Below are positions 25,141 to 34,536 of a stretch of 64,000 nucleotides of DNA, one piece after another. The position numbers were made by a program, and so were the translations under genes. Location: NCBI GenBank assembly GCA_016234555.1, contig JACRBJ010000045.1, positions 1 through 64,000 on the forward strand, in the 5' to 3' direction. The DNA comes from Chloroflexota bacterium (GTDB lineage Bacteria > Chloroflexota > Anaerolineae > Anaerolineales > Villigracilaceae). Position 1 is the stretch's first letter. Each line of letters opens with the position of its first letter. The notes under the pieces are model-generated. The model did not search any database. It had not been told where the DNA came from and worked only from the letters and a program-made list of their open reading frames with translations.

Positions 25141-25932
25141 ATGAGACCGTTCCGTTTGGTCGCCGCTTTCATGCGTGCCTCGTTTCAGGAGGAAGCCGCC
25201 TACCGCGCCAACTTCTTTATCAGCCTGTTGACTTCCATCCTCAATCTGGCGACGGGAGTCCTCGGCATCGTCGTCCTCTTCGAGCAAATCGACTCCGTCC
25301 AGGGCTGGGACCTCCCATCGACTCTGGCTCTGCTCGGGGTTTATCTCACCGTCAGCGCCCTGCGTGGACTGTTCATCGGTCCCAGTCTCGAAGCGCTCTC
25401 TGGCATGGACGGCGAAATCTGGACGGGCGCCTTCGACTTCACCGTGCTGCGTCCCGTGGATACCCAGTTCATGGTCAGCCTGCGGAAGTGGCGCTGGTTC
25501 GCTTCGATTGACTTGTTGTTGGGGTTGGGTGTGCTGGTCGCGGCGGTGATTCAGCTCGGTGTGACTCTGTCCCTCTGGCAGATTCTCACCTTCCTGCTGA
25601 CCCTCCTCGCAGGGACTCTCATCCTGTACGCCATCCTGCTCATCTTCGCCGCGCTGATCTTCTGGTCTCCTGGCGTGCTCTTCACCTGGGTCTTCGACGG
25701 CATCTTCCAGATGGCTCGCTATCCGCTGGGGATGTACCCTGGCTGGCTGCGCCTCGTGCTGACGTGGATCGTCCCCGTTGGCGTCATCACCACGGTCCCC
25801 GCCCAGGCGTTGACGGGTTCACTCACTATCCAAAGCTTGATTCTGAGTCTGGGTCTCGCCGCCGCTTTGGTGCTGATCGCGTCCGCCCTCTTCCGCTTTG
25901 GGTTGAAACGCTACGCAAGCGCATCAAGTTAA
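25141..25932 (+). CDS. ABC-2 type transporter permease
   Basis: The 263-residue inner-membrane protein has about six helices and a conserved cytoplasmic segment (DFTVLRPVDTQFMVSLRKW) typical of the second permease of this exporter type. The ATG follows the preceding stop by one base and has GGAGGTTGAG before it. It completes an ATPase-permease-permease operon and ends in a strong palindromic terminator shared with the convergent merR-type gene. Confidence 0.88.
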   Translation: MRPFRLVAAFMRASFQEEAAYRANFFISLLTSILNLATGVLGIVVLFEQIDSVQGWDLPSTLALLGVYLTVSALRGLFIGPSLEALSGMDGEIWTGAFDFTVLRPVDTQFMVSLRKWRWFASIDLLLGLGVLVAAVIQLGVTLSLWQILTFLLTLLAGTLILYAILLIFAALIFWSPGVLFTWVFDGIFQMARYPLGMYPGWLRLVLTWIVPVGVITTVPAQALTGSLTIQSLILSLGLAAALVLIASALFRFGLKRYASASS

Positions 25933-25937
25933 ATCAT

Positions 25938-25965
25938 GTAGGGGCGGACGGCCGTCCGCCCCTAC
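25938..25965. terminator. Perfect 28-bp palindrome between convergent genes
   Basis: GTAGGGGCGGACGG is followed directly by its complement CCGTCCGCCCCTAC. It ends the ABC operon and supplies the TAG stop of the convergent MerR gene (25962-25964). It looks like a dispersed palindromic repeat used as a bidirectional terminator. Confidence 0.75.
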
Positions 25966-26753
25966 ACTTTTGCTTTGATGATCTCTCCAATCATCTTGAT
26001 GACATGTCTCGCCAGTTTTTCCTGAGCGTGCAAGGTGGTCAGCCAGTGGTCGGCCGCGGTGAAGATGTCTTCATCCGGGCGCGGCGTGTCGAGGACTTTT
26101 TTCAAATCGCGCGTATTTCCCCCGTCCAGTTCGATAAACATGCGCAGGATTGCCATGTGGCTGTAGCCTGCCCTGCTCAACATGCGGATGACCCGCAGGC
26201 GTTCGATCTCACTTTTGCCGAAGAGACGGTAATTGTTGTACGAGTTGCGTCGCACGCTGATGAGTCCGTTGCGCTCCCAGTTGCGGATCACGTCATGGCT
26301 GACGCCAAGCAATTTGGACACCTCGCGAATCGCCAGTGGTTCTTCATCTGAACCTATGTCCATATTTCCCTGGCACCGCCCGCCAGGGCAGGTGTGCGCC
26401 CAATGCTCCAACAGGTCCGCGGCGGCATCCGCCTGTTTCAGTTCGGCCTTGACCGCGGCAAGATGTACATGAGCTTTTTCCAATGCGCCCTGCCAATCGT
26501 CCACAACGGCGCACTGGATGATCTCGTTCCCCAAAGCGCGCAAGTCTCTGCCCGGATAGGCGGCGGCGTAGATCGCGCGCGCCAGACTCAAACAATCGAG
26601 ATGCCTTTGCGTGAAAATTCGATACCCCGACTCATTCCGCTCGACGGGCGGAATCAACCCCCAGTCCACATACAAGCGGACGGTGTTGGGATGAATCCCC
26701 ACGGCGCGGGCAAGGTCTGAGGTGCGGAGGGGTTTTTGGGAGGGGGCTTTCAT
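25962..26753 (-). CDS. MerR family regulator with two DNA-binding domains
   Basis: This 263-residue protein carries two MerR-type helix-turn-helix domains. The first is at residues 8-75 (LRTSDLARAVGIHPNTVRLY, WGLIPPVERNESGYRIF); the second at about 140-205 (LAIREVSKLLGVSHDVIRNW, NGLISVRRNSYNNYRLF). A Cys pair (CPGGRC) lies in the linker. Single MerR proteins dimerise; a double-headed one may bind as a monomer. The ATG at 26753 opens the first domain. Its 5' end is duplicated at about 28200-28371. Its target is unknown; the ABC operon and the glycosyltransferases are candidates. Confidence 0.85.
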   Translation of the reverse strand: MKAPSQKPLRTSDLARAVGIHPNTVRLYVDWGLIPPVERNESGYRIFTQRHLDCLSLARAIYAAAYPGRDLRALGNEIIQCAVVDDWQGALEKAHVHLAAVKAELKQADAAADLLEHWAHTCPGGRCQGNMDIGSDEEPLAIREVSKLLGVSHDVIRNWERNGLISVRRNSYNNYRLFGKSEIERLRVIRMLSRAGYSHMAILRMFIELDGGNTRDLKKVLDTPRPDEDIFTAADHWLTTLHAQEKLARHVIKMIGEIIKAKV

Positions 26754-26885
26754 TTCCAGGATAAGCGAGTGATGTTGAACGCAGGGTTTCGCGAAAGCCA
26801 AACATCTGTGTCTTTTGCGATTTTGCCAACACAAATATATGAGCCGACAAATCCTGAAGTGCCGTTAATCAATATGCGCTGCATG

Positions 26886-28034
26886 TCAACTCATCAGCCC
26901 GGCGACAATTTCACGGATTCGGATTCCATTCATTTCAGCGTTCAACGCCAGCGCGGCTTGGTGCGATTTTTGTTTGAGTACCGTAATTTTGCCGTCGTCG
27001 AGTTTGTTCAATTCCTGCGCCAGCGATTGAGGCGAAAAATCCTGCGAGACAATACCGCATTCATATTTTTCCACAATTGTCTTCATCTCCACGCTGGGAC
27101 CAATCGCCACCGCCAGACGCGCCTGGATAAACTCGAATAGTTTGTTGGGCAGCATATATGCCACATTGAAGTTGGTAGGAAACGCAAGGTACAAGCCGAC
27201 ATCATATTGATTAATGGTCTTTACGATATCCGTCATTGGCACAGGTGGAATAATTCGAACATTTGCCCGTTTTTTTGCCATGTCTACAATCTTATTCCAA
27301 TAAACCACGTCAGTAACCATCATCATCAGATCTAATGTAAAACGATCATCCAGATAATCCATTAGTTCCAGCATCAGTTCGGTCTTCCGCGACGGATTTG
27401 CGTATCCATGATGAATCATGCGAATGGCACCGGCCTGCGTCAGGCTGGGCAGCAAATCATGGCGGGCGGGGAGACTCATCACAACCTCGGCTTCAATTCC
27501 AAATTCGCGGCGATATTCCTCCGCTAGGCCGGGGCTGACCGTAATTACCTTGTTGCACATTTTCAGATAAGTCTTGCACAGGTGCTCGTTGACCGGCCTT
27601 CTTGTCATCCGCCAGAACCAATTATCGTTGAAGTTGCGCGGATAATATTCCCGCGCATCCAGCATCACTTTTGCGACTTTCGTTTTGACCAGAAAAGCCA
27701 GCGGCAGAAGCATGAGGTCATGAGAAATTATCAGGTCTGCTTTTTCAGCGACAAGTTCGGGAATTAAATCTCGCGCACCGGGCAGGCTTTGCCAGTTGAC
27801 TTCTTCGTAACGTCCTAATAAAAGGTGAAAATACCTCAAAGCCGCCCGCAGGAGCGCATCGATGTATTTATTCGTGCGCGCGGTTTGATACACCAGTGAC
27901 CTTACGCCTTCGATTTTCGCTTCATTTGGAGAGACTATCAGGACATCGAAATCGTCCTTCAGCCAGCGCATCATACGGTTGGGACGTGGGCTTACATTGG
28001 GATTGACATGGCATAGGATTAGTATTTTTTTCAT
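26886..28034 (-). CDS. Glycosyltransferase, GT-B fold, paralogue 1
   Basis: The 382-residue enzyme is one of four closely related glycosyltransferases in the window. It starts MKKILILCHVNPNVSPRPNR, has the mid-protein VITVSPGLAEEYRREFGIEA, and a GT4-like donor-binding C-terminus (LPNKLFEFIQARLAVAIGPS, then the Glu in VEKYECGIVSQDFSP). It should transfer a sugar from a nucleotide donor to a surface polysaccharide or lipid-linked acceptor. It shares about 1.6 kb of tandem duplication with the next gene, including a merR fragment. Confidence 0.85.
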   Translation of the reverse strand: MKKILILCHVNPNVSPRPNRMMRWLKDDFDVLIVSPNEAKIEGVRSLVYQTARTNKYIDALLRAALRYFHLLLGRYEEVNWQSLPGARDLIPELVAEKADLIISHDLMLLPLAFLVKTKVAKVMLDAREYYPRNFNDNWFWRMTRRPVNEHLCKTYLKMCNKVITVSPGLAEEYRREFGIEAEVVMSLPARHDLLPSLTQAGAIRMIHHGYANPSRKTELMLELMDYLDDRFTLDLMMMVTDVVYWNKIVDMAKKRANVRIIPPVPMTDIVKTINQYDVGLYLAFPTNFNVAYMLPNKLFEFIQARLAVAIGPSVEMKTIVEKYECGIVSQDFSPQSLAQELNKLDDGKITVLKQKSHQAALALNAEMNGIRIREIVAGLMS

Positions 28035-28174
28035 GGGTTTTCTCGTAGCAGTTTGGGGTAGACTATTCTCGAAGGTTTGTGAAAAAATGGGTGCATGGCA
28101 GGAGGCGCGCTACTTTGCATTGCGCTCAATTCGGAAACGACTTGCGAGCAGGTTTCCGTTCACTTCCCAAAATT

Positions 28175-28371
28175 GAGTGGCATAGATGGCCCGCGCCAGA
28201 CATGGGCAGTCGAGGTGATGCTGGGTAAAGAGGTGGTTGGTATCCGCTAGGCTTTGCTCAACAGGTGGGGAATCACCCTCCAATCCGCAGACAAACGGAC
28301 GGTGTTGGGATGAATTCCACGGCGCGGGCAAGGTCTGAGGTGTGGAGGGGTTTTTGGGCTGGGGATTTCAT
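28175..28371 (-). pseudogene. Decayed 5' fragment of the double-MerR gene
   Basis: The ATG position (28371) and the first codons match the intact regulator at 26753, including the ARAVGIHPNTVRL stretch. Further on it decays, with FTQHHLDCPCLARAIYA still visible in another frame. The 130-bp spacer to the following glycosyltransferase is also conserved, so this is the second copy of a 1618-bp tandem duplication. The stretch from 28035 to 28174 has no gene. Confidence 0.8.
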
Positions 28372-28500
28372 TTCCAGGTTAAACGAGTGATGCTGAACGC
28401 AGGATTTCGTGAAAGCCAAACATCTGTGTGCTCGATTTTGCCAACACAAATATATGAGCCGACAAACCCTGAAATTCCGGTAATCAATATGCGCTGTGTA

Positions 28501-29706
28501 TCAATCCATCAGCCCCGCGACAATTTCACGGATTCGGATGCCATTCGTTTCAGCGTTCAACGCCAGCGCGGCTTGGTGCGATTTTTGTTTGAGTGCCATA
28601 ATTTTGTCGTTGTCGAGTTTGTTCAATTCCTGCGCCAGCGATTGAGGCGAAAAATCCTGTGAGACAATACCGCATTCATATTTTTCCACAACCGTCTTCA
28701 TGTCCACGCTGGGACCAATTGCCACCGCCAGACGCGCCTGGATAAACTCGAATAGTTTGTTGGGCAGCGTATGCTCCAGGTTGAAATTGGTGGGCGGGAC
28801 AAGAAACAATCCAATATCATACTGGTTTATCGTCGTTACGATTTTCGGCATTGGTACAGAGGGAACAATGCAGACATTTGCCCGTTTTTTTGCCATGCCT
28901 ACAATTTTATTCCAATAAACCACGTCGGTAACTAGCATCATCAAGTCTAATGTAAAACGATCATCCAAATAATCCATTAACTCCAGCATCAGTTCGGTCT
29001 TCCGTGACGGATTCGCACTCCCGTGGTGAATCATGCGAATGACACCGGGTAACAACGGGGTCGGATGAAAATCCTGACGCGACGGGAGACTCATTATAAT
29101 CTCTGCGTCGATTCCGTATTCACGCTTGTATTCACCCGATAAACCCGGACTAACCGTGATTACCTTATCACAAATCTTAAGGTAAGCATTGCAGAGGTGA
29201 ATATTGACCGGTTTTTTTGTAACCCGCCAGACCCAGCTATCATCAAGATTGCGTGGATAATATTCCCGCGCATCCAGCATCACTTTTGTCGATTTTCCCT
29301 TTACTTGAAAAGCAAGAGGCAGAAGTGTCAAATCATGTGAAATGATCAGGTTAAATTTTTCTTTTGCAAGTTTAGGAATCAAGGTGCGTGCGCCAACCAT
29401 GCTTAGCCAGTTCACTTCTTCATAGCGCCGCAATACAAGGTTGATAAACCGCAAAACGACTCTGGTGAGCGCCCCGAAATAATCTCCATTCACTTTTTGC
29501 AGGATCGATTTAATGTAGCCAACTTTATGCATTGACCGCTTCAACAAAGGCACAGGATTGTAGGCGTATGAGGTCACGCCAGCCATAATAAACTCATTGC
29601 GCGAGACCACCGAGACCTCGAATTCATCCTTTAACCAGTGAATCATCCGATTCGGTCTTGGACTGGTATTGGGGTCAACATTGCATAGGATTAGTATTTT
29701 TTTCAT
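28501..29706 (-). CDS. Glycosyltransferase, GT-B fold, paralogue 2
   Basis: The 401-residue protein is closely similar to paralogue 1, especially over its C-terminal half, where the donor-site segment LPNKLFEFIQARLAVAIGPS is identical. It differs mainly in a 20-residue insertion near residue 70. Its 3' flank is the duplicated spacer and merR fragment. It should act on the same surface polysaccharide. The divergence of the N-terminal acceptor side with a conserved donor side suggests a new acceptor with the same donor (inference). Confidence 0.85.
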   Translation of the reverse strand: MKKILILCNVDPNTSPRPNRMIHWLKDEFEVSVVSRNEFIMAGVTSYAYNPVPLLKRSMHKVGYIKSILQKVNGDYFGALTRVVLRFINLVLRRYEEVNWLSMVGARTLIPKLAKEKFNLIISHDLTLLPLAFQVKGKSTKVMLDAREYYPRNLDDSWVWRVTKKPVNIHLCNAYLKICDKVITVSPGLSGEYKREYGIDAEIIMSLPSRQDFHPTPLLPGVIRMIHHGSANPSRKTELMLELMDYLDDRFTLDLMMLVTDVVYWNKIVGMAKKRANVCIVPSVPMPKIVTTINQYDIGLFLVPPTNFNLEHTLPNKLFEFIQARLAVAIGPSVDMKTVVEKYECGIVSQDFSPQSLAQELNKLDNDKIMALKQKSHQAALALNAETNGIRIREIVAGLMD

Positions 29707-30091
29707 GGTTTTCTCTCGGGATGCTTATATAATAGTTCTGATTATCCTACACTTTCAAAATCGGAACGCTGATTCACGCTGAAAGCGCAGATTTTGGTTT
29801 TTGGCAGTGATATATAGCGAACTCCTTCGGATAGCTGTCACTCTCCATGCGCCATGACGTTAACTTGATAGCGTTTGCGCGCGGATTCAATTTGACGCTG
29901 CACGTGGAAGTCAAACGCAATATTTGCGAAACCAATATGCATATTCTTTTTTTGTTTTCAGCGCCCGGCATCTTTGATAATAGACAAATAATCTCACCGC
30001 CGGCCATGGCGGTTTATAAAATCAATGGTTTTATGCGGCTTATCATAAGTCTTTCATCAACTATGTAATAAAGGAATGTAAACTCTGCTTT
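29707..30091. other. Intergenic region without a clear gene
   Basis: The 385-bp gap between two glycosyltransferase paralogues contains two overlapping small ORFs (plus 29847-30068, minus 29774-30007). Neither has a ribosome binding site or a recognisable motif. A short GATTCACGCTGAAAGCGCAGA stretch resembles the dispersed repeat at 58142. It may be the remains of a decayed gene. Confidence 0.4.
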
Positions 30092-31261
30092 TCACTGACT
30101 AATTTCCGTTAAATCCTGCACAATTTGCATGACCCGTTTAGCATTTGCTTCCGCGTTTAATTCCTGTGCTGCTTTATGGGAGTTCTCTTTCAGTTGCATA
30201 AGCTTTTCAGGGGTTAGGCGGTTTAATTCACGTGCCAAGGAAAGGGAACTGAAGTCTTTCGAAACAATACCACAGTCATATTTTTCAACGATCTTTCTCA
30301 TCTCGATACTAGGTCCAATCGCTACTGCCAAGCGGGCTTGTATGAACTCGAACAACTTATTGGGCAGGGTGAACTCGAGATTGAAATTCGTGGGCGGCAC
30401 CAGAAAAAGCCCAATATCATATTGATTTATCGTACGGACAATCTCCTGCATCGGTACGGGTGGAATGACGCGAACATTCTTCCTTTTTTCTGCCATGGAA
30501 ACAAGCTTCTTATAGTATCTCCGGTTATGCCACACCAGCATCAGATCAAGCGAAAAACGGTCGTCCACGTAATCCATTATTTCTATCATGCGCTCTGTTT
30601 TCCGCGATCTTCCAGCCACCCCATGATGGATGATCCTGATGCGATCTGACTGTGGGGGTGAAGGCTGCATATCCCGCGAGGCAGGCAGACTCATTATGAC
30701 CTCCGCTTGTACGCCATATACCCTTCTATACTCGCTCGCAAGACCATCACTGACCGTTATGATCATGTCACAACGAGGGAGATACTCCCTGCATAAATAT
30801 TCATTCACGGGTTTCCTTTGGATACGCCACAGCCACTGATCGTTGAAGTTCATTGGATAATATTCGCGGGCATCCAGCATAGCCCGGGTCGCCTTGCCTT
30901 TTATCATAAAGACCAGAGGCAGAAGGACCAGGTCGTGGGATATGATCAAGTCATAGTTTTTCCCCGCAAGTTCATCAACCAAGTTTCTGGCGCTACCTAA
31001 TCTTGACCAATTAACCTCCTCATAGTTTCCCGTTAACAGATTGAAATTTCTTAGGATAATCCTTCTTAATAGTATAAAAAGATCCCGGATGCTTCTCGCT
31101 CGCGGGAAGGATTCAATGGCATGAGATTTGATCCCTTCCACACGAAGCTTGTTGAGCCCAACCACCTCAACTTCGTAATGATCCTTCAACCAGTTGATCA
31201 TGCGGTTCTGCCGGGGGTTGGAATTGGGGTCGGTTTTGCTAAGAATAAGTATTTTTTTCAT
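30092..31261 (-). CDS. Glycosyltransferase, GT-B fold, paralogue 3
   Basis: This 389-residue paralogue has the same start (MKKILILSKTDPNSNPRQNR) and donor-site region (LPNKLFEFIQARLAVAIGPS, VEKYDCGIVSKDFS) but is more diverged from 1 and 2 than they are from each other. The middle carries VITVSDGLASEYRRVYGVQA. It probably adds a sugar during assembly of the polysaccharide encoded by the following genes on the same strand. No regulator fragment adjoins it. Confidence 0.85.
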   Translation of the reverse strand: MKKILILSKTDPNSNPRQNRMINWLKDHYEVEVVGLNKLRVEGIKSHAIESFPRARSIRDLFILLRRIILRNFNLLTGNYEEVNWSRLGSARNLVDELAGKNYDLIISHDLVLLPLVFMIKGKATRAMLDAREYYPMNFNDQWLWRIQRKPVNEYLCREYLPRCDMIITVSDGLASEYRRVYGVQAEVIMSLPASRDMQPSPPQSDRIRIIHHGVAGRSRKTERMIEIMDYVDDRFSLDLMLVWHNRRYYKKLVSMAEKRKNVRVIPPVPMQEIVRTINQYDIGLFLVPPTNFNLEFTLPNKLFEFIQARLAVAIGPSIEMRKIVEKYDCGIVSKDFSSLSLARELNRLTPEKLMQLKENSHKAAQELNAEANAKRVMQIVQDLTEISQ

Positions 31262-31355
31262 TGCTTCTCGATTTGGGAATAAACAACTAACATCATAAGA
31301 AACTCAAATTCATACGCGAGCCTGACTTTCGCACTTCTTTTCTTGGTGGTATCGG

Positions 31356-31447
31356 ATAAGTGATGGATTTGCGTAGTAACGACTTTAGTCGTGTTTTTAC
31401 GGTACAAAAACGACTGAATTCGCCACTACCAGTAGAACATCACTTAT
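31356..31447. repeat. Nested 92-bp palindromic repeat
   Basis: Outer arms ATAAGTGATG (31356-31365) and CATCACTTAT (31438-31447) enclose an inner imperfect palindrome (31373-31429, GTAGTAACGACTTTAGTCGT ... CGCCACTAC). It lies in the 219-bp gap between paralogue 3 and the next gene and looks like a dispersed non-coding repeat rather than a simple terminator. Confidence 0.6.
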
Positions 31448-31480
31448 ATTGAACCACTCCCTTTTTCTTTTGTATGAAGG

Positions 31481-33067
31481 CTAAGACTTCGGGGCCTCCA
31501 GTAGCCACCAGTCTGGCAATAGACCCTCGTATGCATTCTGTAACTCTTCTGTATAATCTGACCAGGCGAACTTTCCTACTTGTCGGAAACCTGCTTCTTC
31601 CCATTTTGGCTCCAACTCAGTACCACTTTCCTGGTATATAACCAAAAAATCCACTTTCCACTGTTTGATGTTTCTGAGTGCCGATGGTATATCACGTCCC
31701 CAAAAGTCAGGTGCGCCTTCATAGTTAAGTTCAAATACACCCCACCAATCGGGCATAAAGTGAATACCTTTCACCGTTGATGCATAACTTGGTAATTCCA
31801 ACAGGATACGATAACCATCAAAAATCTTTTCGTAAGAGCCCATCGGGTTATCGAATGCCATCAATATCCGTTGACCTTTATGAACGGGGGTCAGGAATTT
31901 CTCCATGCCAGCCAGGAGTGGCTGGATATTGAACGGGGAAATAGGAGGCACCATATCATTTACATTGGCAAAGGAAGGGAAGCTGAGAAAACGAGGAGGC
32001 GGGGAAACAAGAAGCCAATAAAATACCAAAATGGACGGGTGGGATATTGTTATTGCTACAACTGTTCCCAGGCTAAACATGAGCATGGACATCGATTGCT
32101 CATCGGCAAAACGAAACGAAGTCGAATTGACCAAGTATATTAGCATCCCCATCAAAAAGATCAACGATGTTTCTCCGCCTAAAAGATATGCCGCGGCCAA
32201 AAACTGGATATAGGTCAATGAAAGATAGATCTGTTTCAGATTAATCTTTTTGGATTTAGTACGCTTATATTTGGCTTTCCCCTCCACCAACCCAATTGCT
32301 TTGGCTACTCCTAAGGTTACTTTACTAAAGTTGCGCTGATCTATTAACGGCAAAAAATGAGCTGCCAGTTTTAAACCGGCTGGCAGGATTGCCAGTATGG
32401 GAAATATTGTCCAGCTAAAAACTGAGAAAACAAGGGAAAACAAACCTCCCAAAACAACAACTGTAAAGCTTCCAAAACTGGCAGCCAGCCAGGCGACGCC
32501 TGTGATCGCCCATCGCCCTGTCATCAAGCCATATAAACCGATGGGGAAAAAGACCCAGCCGAGAACATTGTAGTTTTGGCGCACAAGGTTGTAATAAAAA
32601 AGCGGGCTGATCAAGGCAAGTCCCATGACTCCCGCCACTATCGTTTTATCTGCTGTATTGATCCAAATTAAGTGTGACAACCACCAACCGGCCAAGCCAG
32701 CCAGAATCGTTGGGACGCCAGCAATCCAGTAAGCATAAAGAGATGGGAATGAGTAATGAAAAGTCCGCGATAAATGATAATCGCCCAATCCAAGATAGGG
32801 ACTGCGTCCAGAACGGCCAAATCGATATAAATTCAGCGCCCTTGTCGAATAGAACAAACTGTTTATTGCCGTGTGAGGGGAGAAGTGAGGATAATCTCCC
32901 CATTTACCATCAGCCAACACCCTGCAACTCCAAAGAGCCTGGAACAAGCGGACAGGAGTTGTAAATAGTGTGGTCAGAGGATAAAAACAAATACGAACAA
33001 GCCCAAACCAGCCCAATTTTCGAAGCGCTTTTTGAAATGCAGTGATTAATCTGCGAATGAAAAACAT
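31481..33067 (-). CDS. Polytopic membrane protein of the polysaccharide cluster
   Basis: The 528-residue protein has about ten transmembrane helices and a C-terminal extracytoplasmic domain (residues about 400-528) rich in aromatic residues. The layout resembles GT-C glycosyltransferases or polymerase-like proteins, but no defining motif was recognised. The ATG overlaps the stop of the flippase gene (TAATG), and the ribosome binding site GGAGG is within the flippase codons, so the two are translationally coupled. A role in export or polymerisation of the repeat unit is inferred from context. Confidence 0.75.
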   Translation of the reverse strand: MFFIRRLITAFQKALRKLGWFGLVRICFYPLTTLFTTPVRLFQALWSCRVLADGKWGDYPHFSPHTAINSLFYSTRALNLYRFGRSGRSPYLGLGDYHLSRTFHYSFPSLYAYWIAGVPTILAGLAGWWLSHLIWINTADKTIVAGVMGLALISPLFYYNLVRQNYNVLGWVFFPIGLYGLMTGRWAITGVAWLAASFGSFTVVVLGGLFSLVFSVFSWTIFPILAILPAGLKLAAHFLPLIDQRNFSKVTLGVAKAIGLVEGKAKYKRTKSKKINLKQIYLSLTYIQFLAAAYLLGGETSLIFLMGMLIYLVNSTSFRFADEQSMSMLMFSLGTVVAITISHPSILVFYWLLVSPPPRFLSFPSFANVNDMVPPISPFNIQPLLAGMEKFLTPVHKGQRILMAFDNPMGSYEKIFDGYRILLELPSYASTVKGIHFMPDWWGVFELNYEGAPDFWGRDIPSALRNIKQWKVDFLVIYQESGTELEPKWEEAGFRQVGKFAWSDYTEELQNAYEGLLPDWWLLEAPKS

Positions 33068-34536
33068 TAATTACCTCCTGCTATCGAAAACCGCCGCTCC
33101 CCGATCTTTTTGAGCAGCCACTTTATATGAGCGCGTTCCAGTGTCATTCCCAGGATCACACCGCATGTAATCAGAGTTGCAAGGACCACTTTCCATATTT
33201 CCTGATTCTGGGCATATAACAGCAGAATAGCAGTTTCCGCCAGAATGCCAACTCCAATTTGCAAACCAAACAAGCCGAGCGGATAGTGCACAGGCCACAA
33301 GCGCTCACTAATGGCGAGTGAAAAAATATTCCATCCTAGATATGCCAATCCGGTTGAGGCGGCGGCGCCAAACAACTTATATTCAGGCACAAGCAGGACG
33401 GCAAAAATAATATTTATTGTGATGGCCACTGCCATTCCGATCGGTGCCCAGTTGGTTTTTTCGCGTTTCCATAAGCCCCCAGAACTGATCAAATAAAACC
33501 CGTAGAATAAAGGCTGCCATGCCAGAACCCCGACAACAGTATAGGCGGAATAGTAAGGCAGGGTTGTCAATAATCGGATCAGCCAGGGGGATATTGCAGT
33601 AATGAGAATGATCCCTGTAACTCCGATGCCCATATAAAGGCGCCCCACCATTCGGAATAACTGAGGACCGTCATCGCTGTTCAGGGCATCCATCGCCACG
33701 GGCCACCAGGCTTGACGAAAAGAGGTCACCACCATGGCAAACAATGTCACGAATTTTGCCGCAACCGAATATAACCCGAGAAGCTCCGTTCCGTGATATT
33801 GGACGATGGCCCAGCGATCTATCGTGTTCAATAAATACATCGACAAACCGGCCGGAACCAACGGTGCGCCAAAACGCAGAAGTCTGGGCCACCAATCCCG
33901 ATGCCATTTTGACCAATCCAGATAGCCTCGAATCGACCACCAACCAATTACTGCCGCCACCAAAGATCCCGTGGTATTTCCTATAAAAAAACCCAGAATC
34001 CCCCCATCCAACACGACTACAAATATGAGCGTCAGTGCGGCTGTGGCAACTGTGTTGGTTACGGTAACACGAATATAAGACCAGGGACGATACAATAATC
34101 GATAGACCTCTGCACTTTGCAAAGCAATCTGGGTGATCAGGGTCCCGATGAAGCTGATCGCAAAATACTCCCATGAGAGCCGTCCTTCAAAGAGAAGGGT
34201 GTTTAATAACGGGGAGACCAGAATTGCGAGAGCTACGATCAGCGAACCCCAGGCCAGACGCCATTGAACCACCCCTGAAATCATCCTTCCCTGCGCTGAC
34301 GCGCCGTTCTCCTTTTGCTCGAAAAAGTAAAAGGACTGAGCCGAGTCCATGCCCATTACCAGGAGTGAGCCAAGCAGGCTGCTGACGAGACTCAACGTTT
34401 CAATGGTGCCGTAATCAGACGGCGTGAAAACCCGTGTATAGATCGGCAAAAGGAAAAAGCCAAGCCCTCTGGCGATCACACCGCTAAGACCATAAACAAA
34501 TGAGTCTTTACCTAATTGTTTTAATCGAGATTTCAT
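33067..34536 (-). CDS. Polysaccharide flippase (Wzx-like, MVF/MATE superfamily)
   Basis: This 489-residue membrane protein has 12-14 helices and starts with the family pattern SFVYGLSGVIARGLGFFLLP and YTRVFTPSDYGTIETL. It should flip lipid-linked oligosaccharide repeat units across the cytoplasmic membrane. The start overlaps the sulfotransferase stop by 4 bp (ATGA), and its own end overlaps the next gene, so three genes are translationally coupled. Confidence 0.9.
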   Translation of the reverse strand: MKSRLKQLGKDSFVYGLSGVIARGLGFFLLPIYTRVFTPSDYGTIETLSLVSSLLGSLLVMGMDSAQSFYFFEQKENGASAQGRMISGVVQWRLAWGSLIVALAILVSPLLNTLLFEGRLSWEYFAISFIGTLITQIALQSAEVYRLLYRPWSYIRVTVTNTVATAALTLIFVVVLDGGILGFFIGNTTGSLVAAVIGWWSIRGYLDWSKWHRDWWPRLLRFGAPLVPAGLSMYLLNTIDRWAIVQYHGTELLGLYSVAAKFVTLFAMVVTSFRQAWWPVAMDALNSDDGPQLFRMVGRLYMGIGVTGIILITAISPWLIRLLTTLPYYSAYTVVGVLAWQPLFYGFYLISSGGLWKREKTNWAPIGMAVAITINIIFAVLLVPEYKLFGAAASTGLAYLGWNIFSLAISERLWPVHYPLGLFGLQIGVGILAETAILLLYAQNQEIWKVVLATLITCGVILGMTLERAHIKWLLKKIGERRFSIAGGN

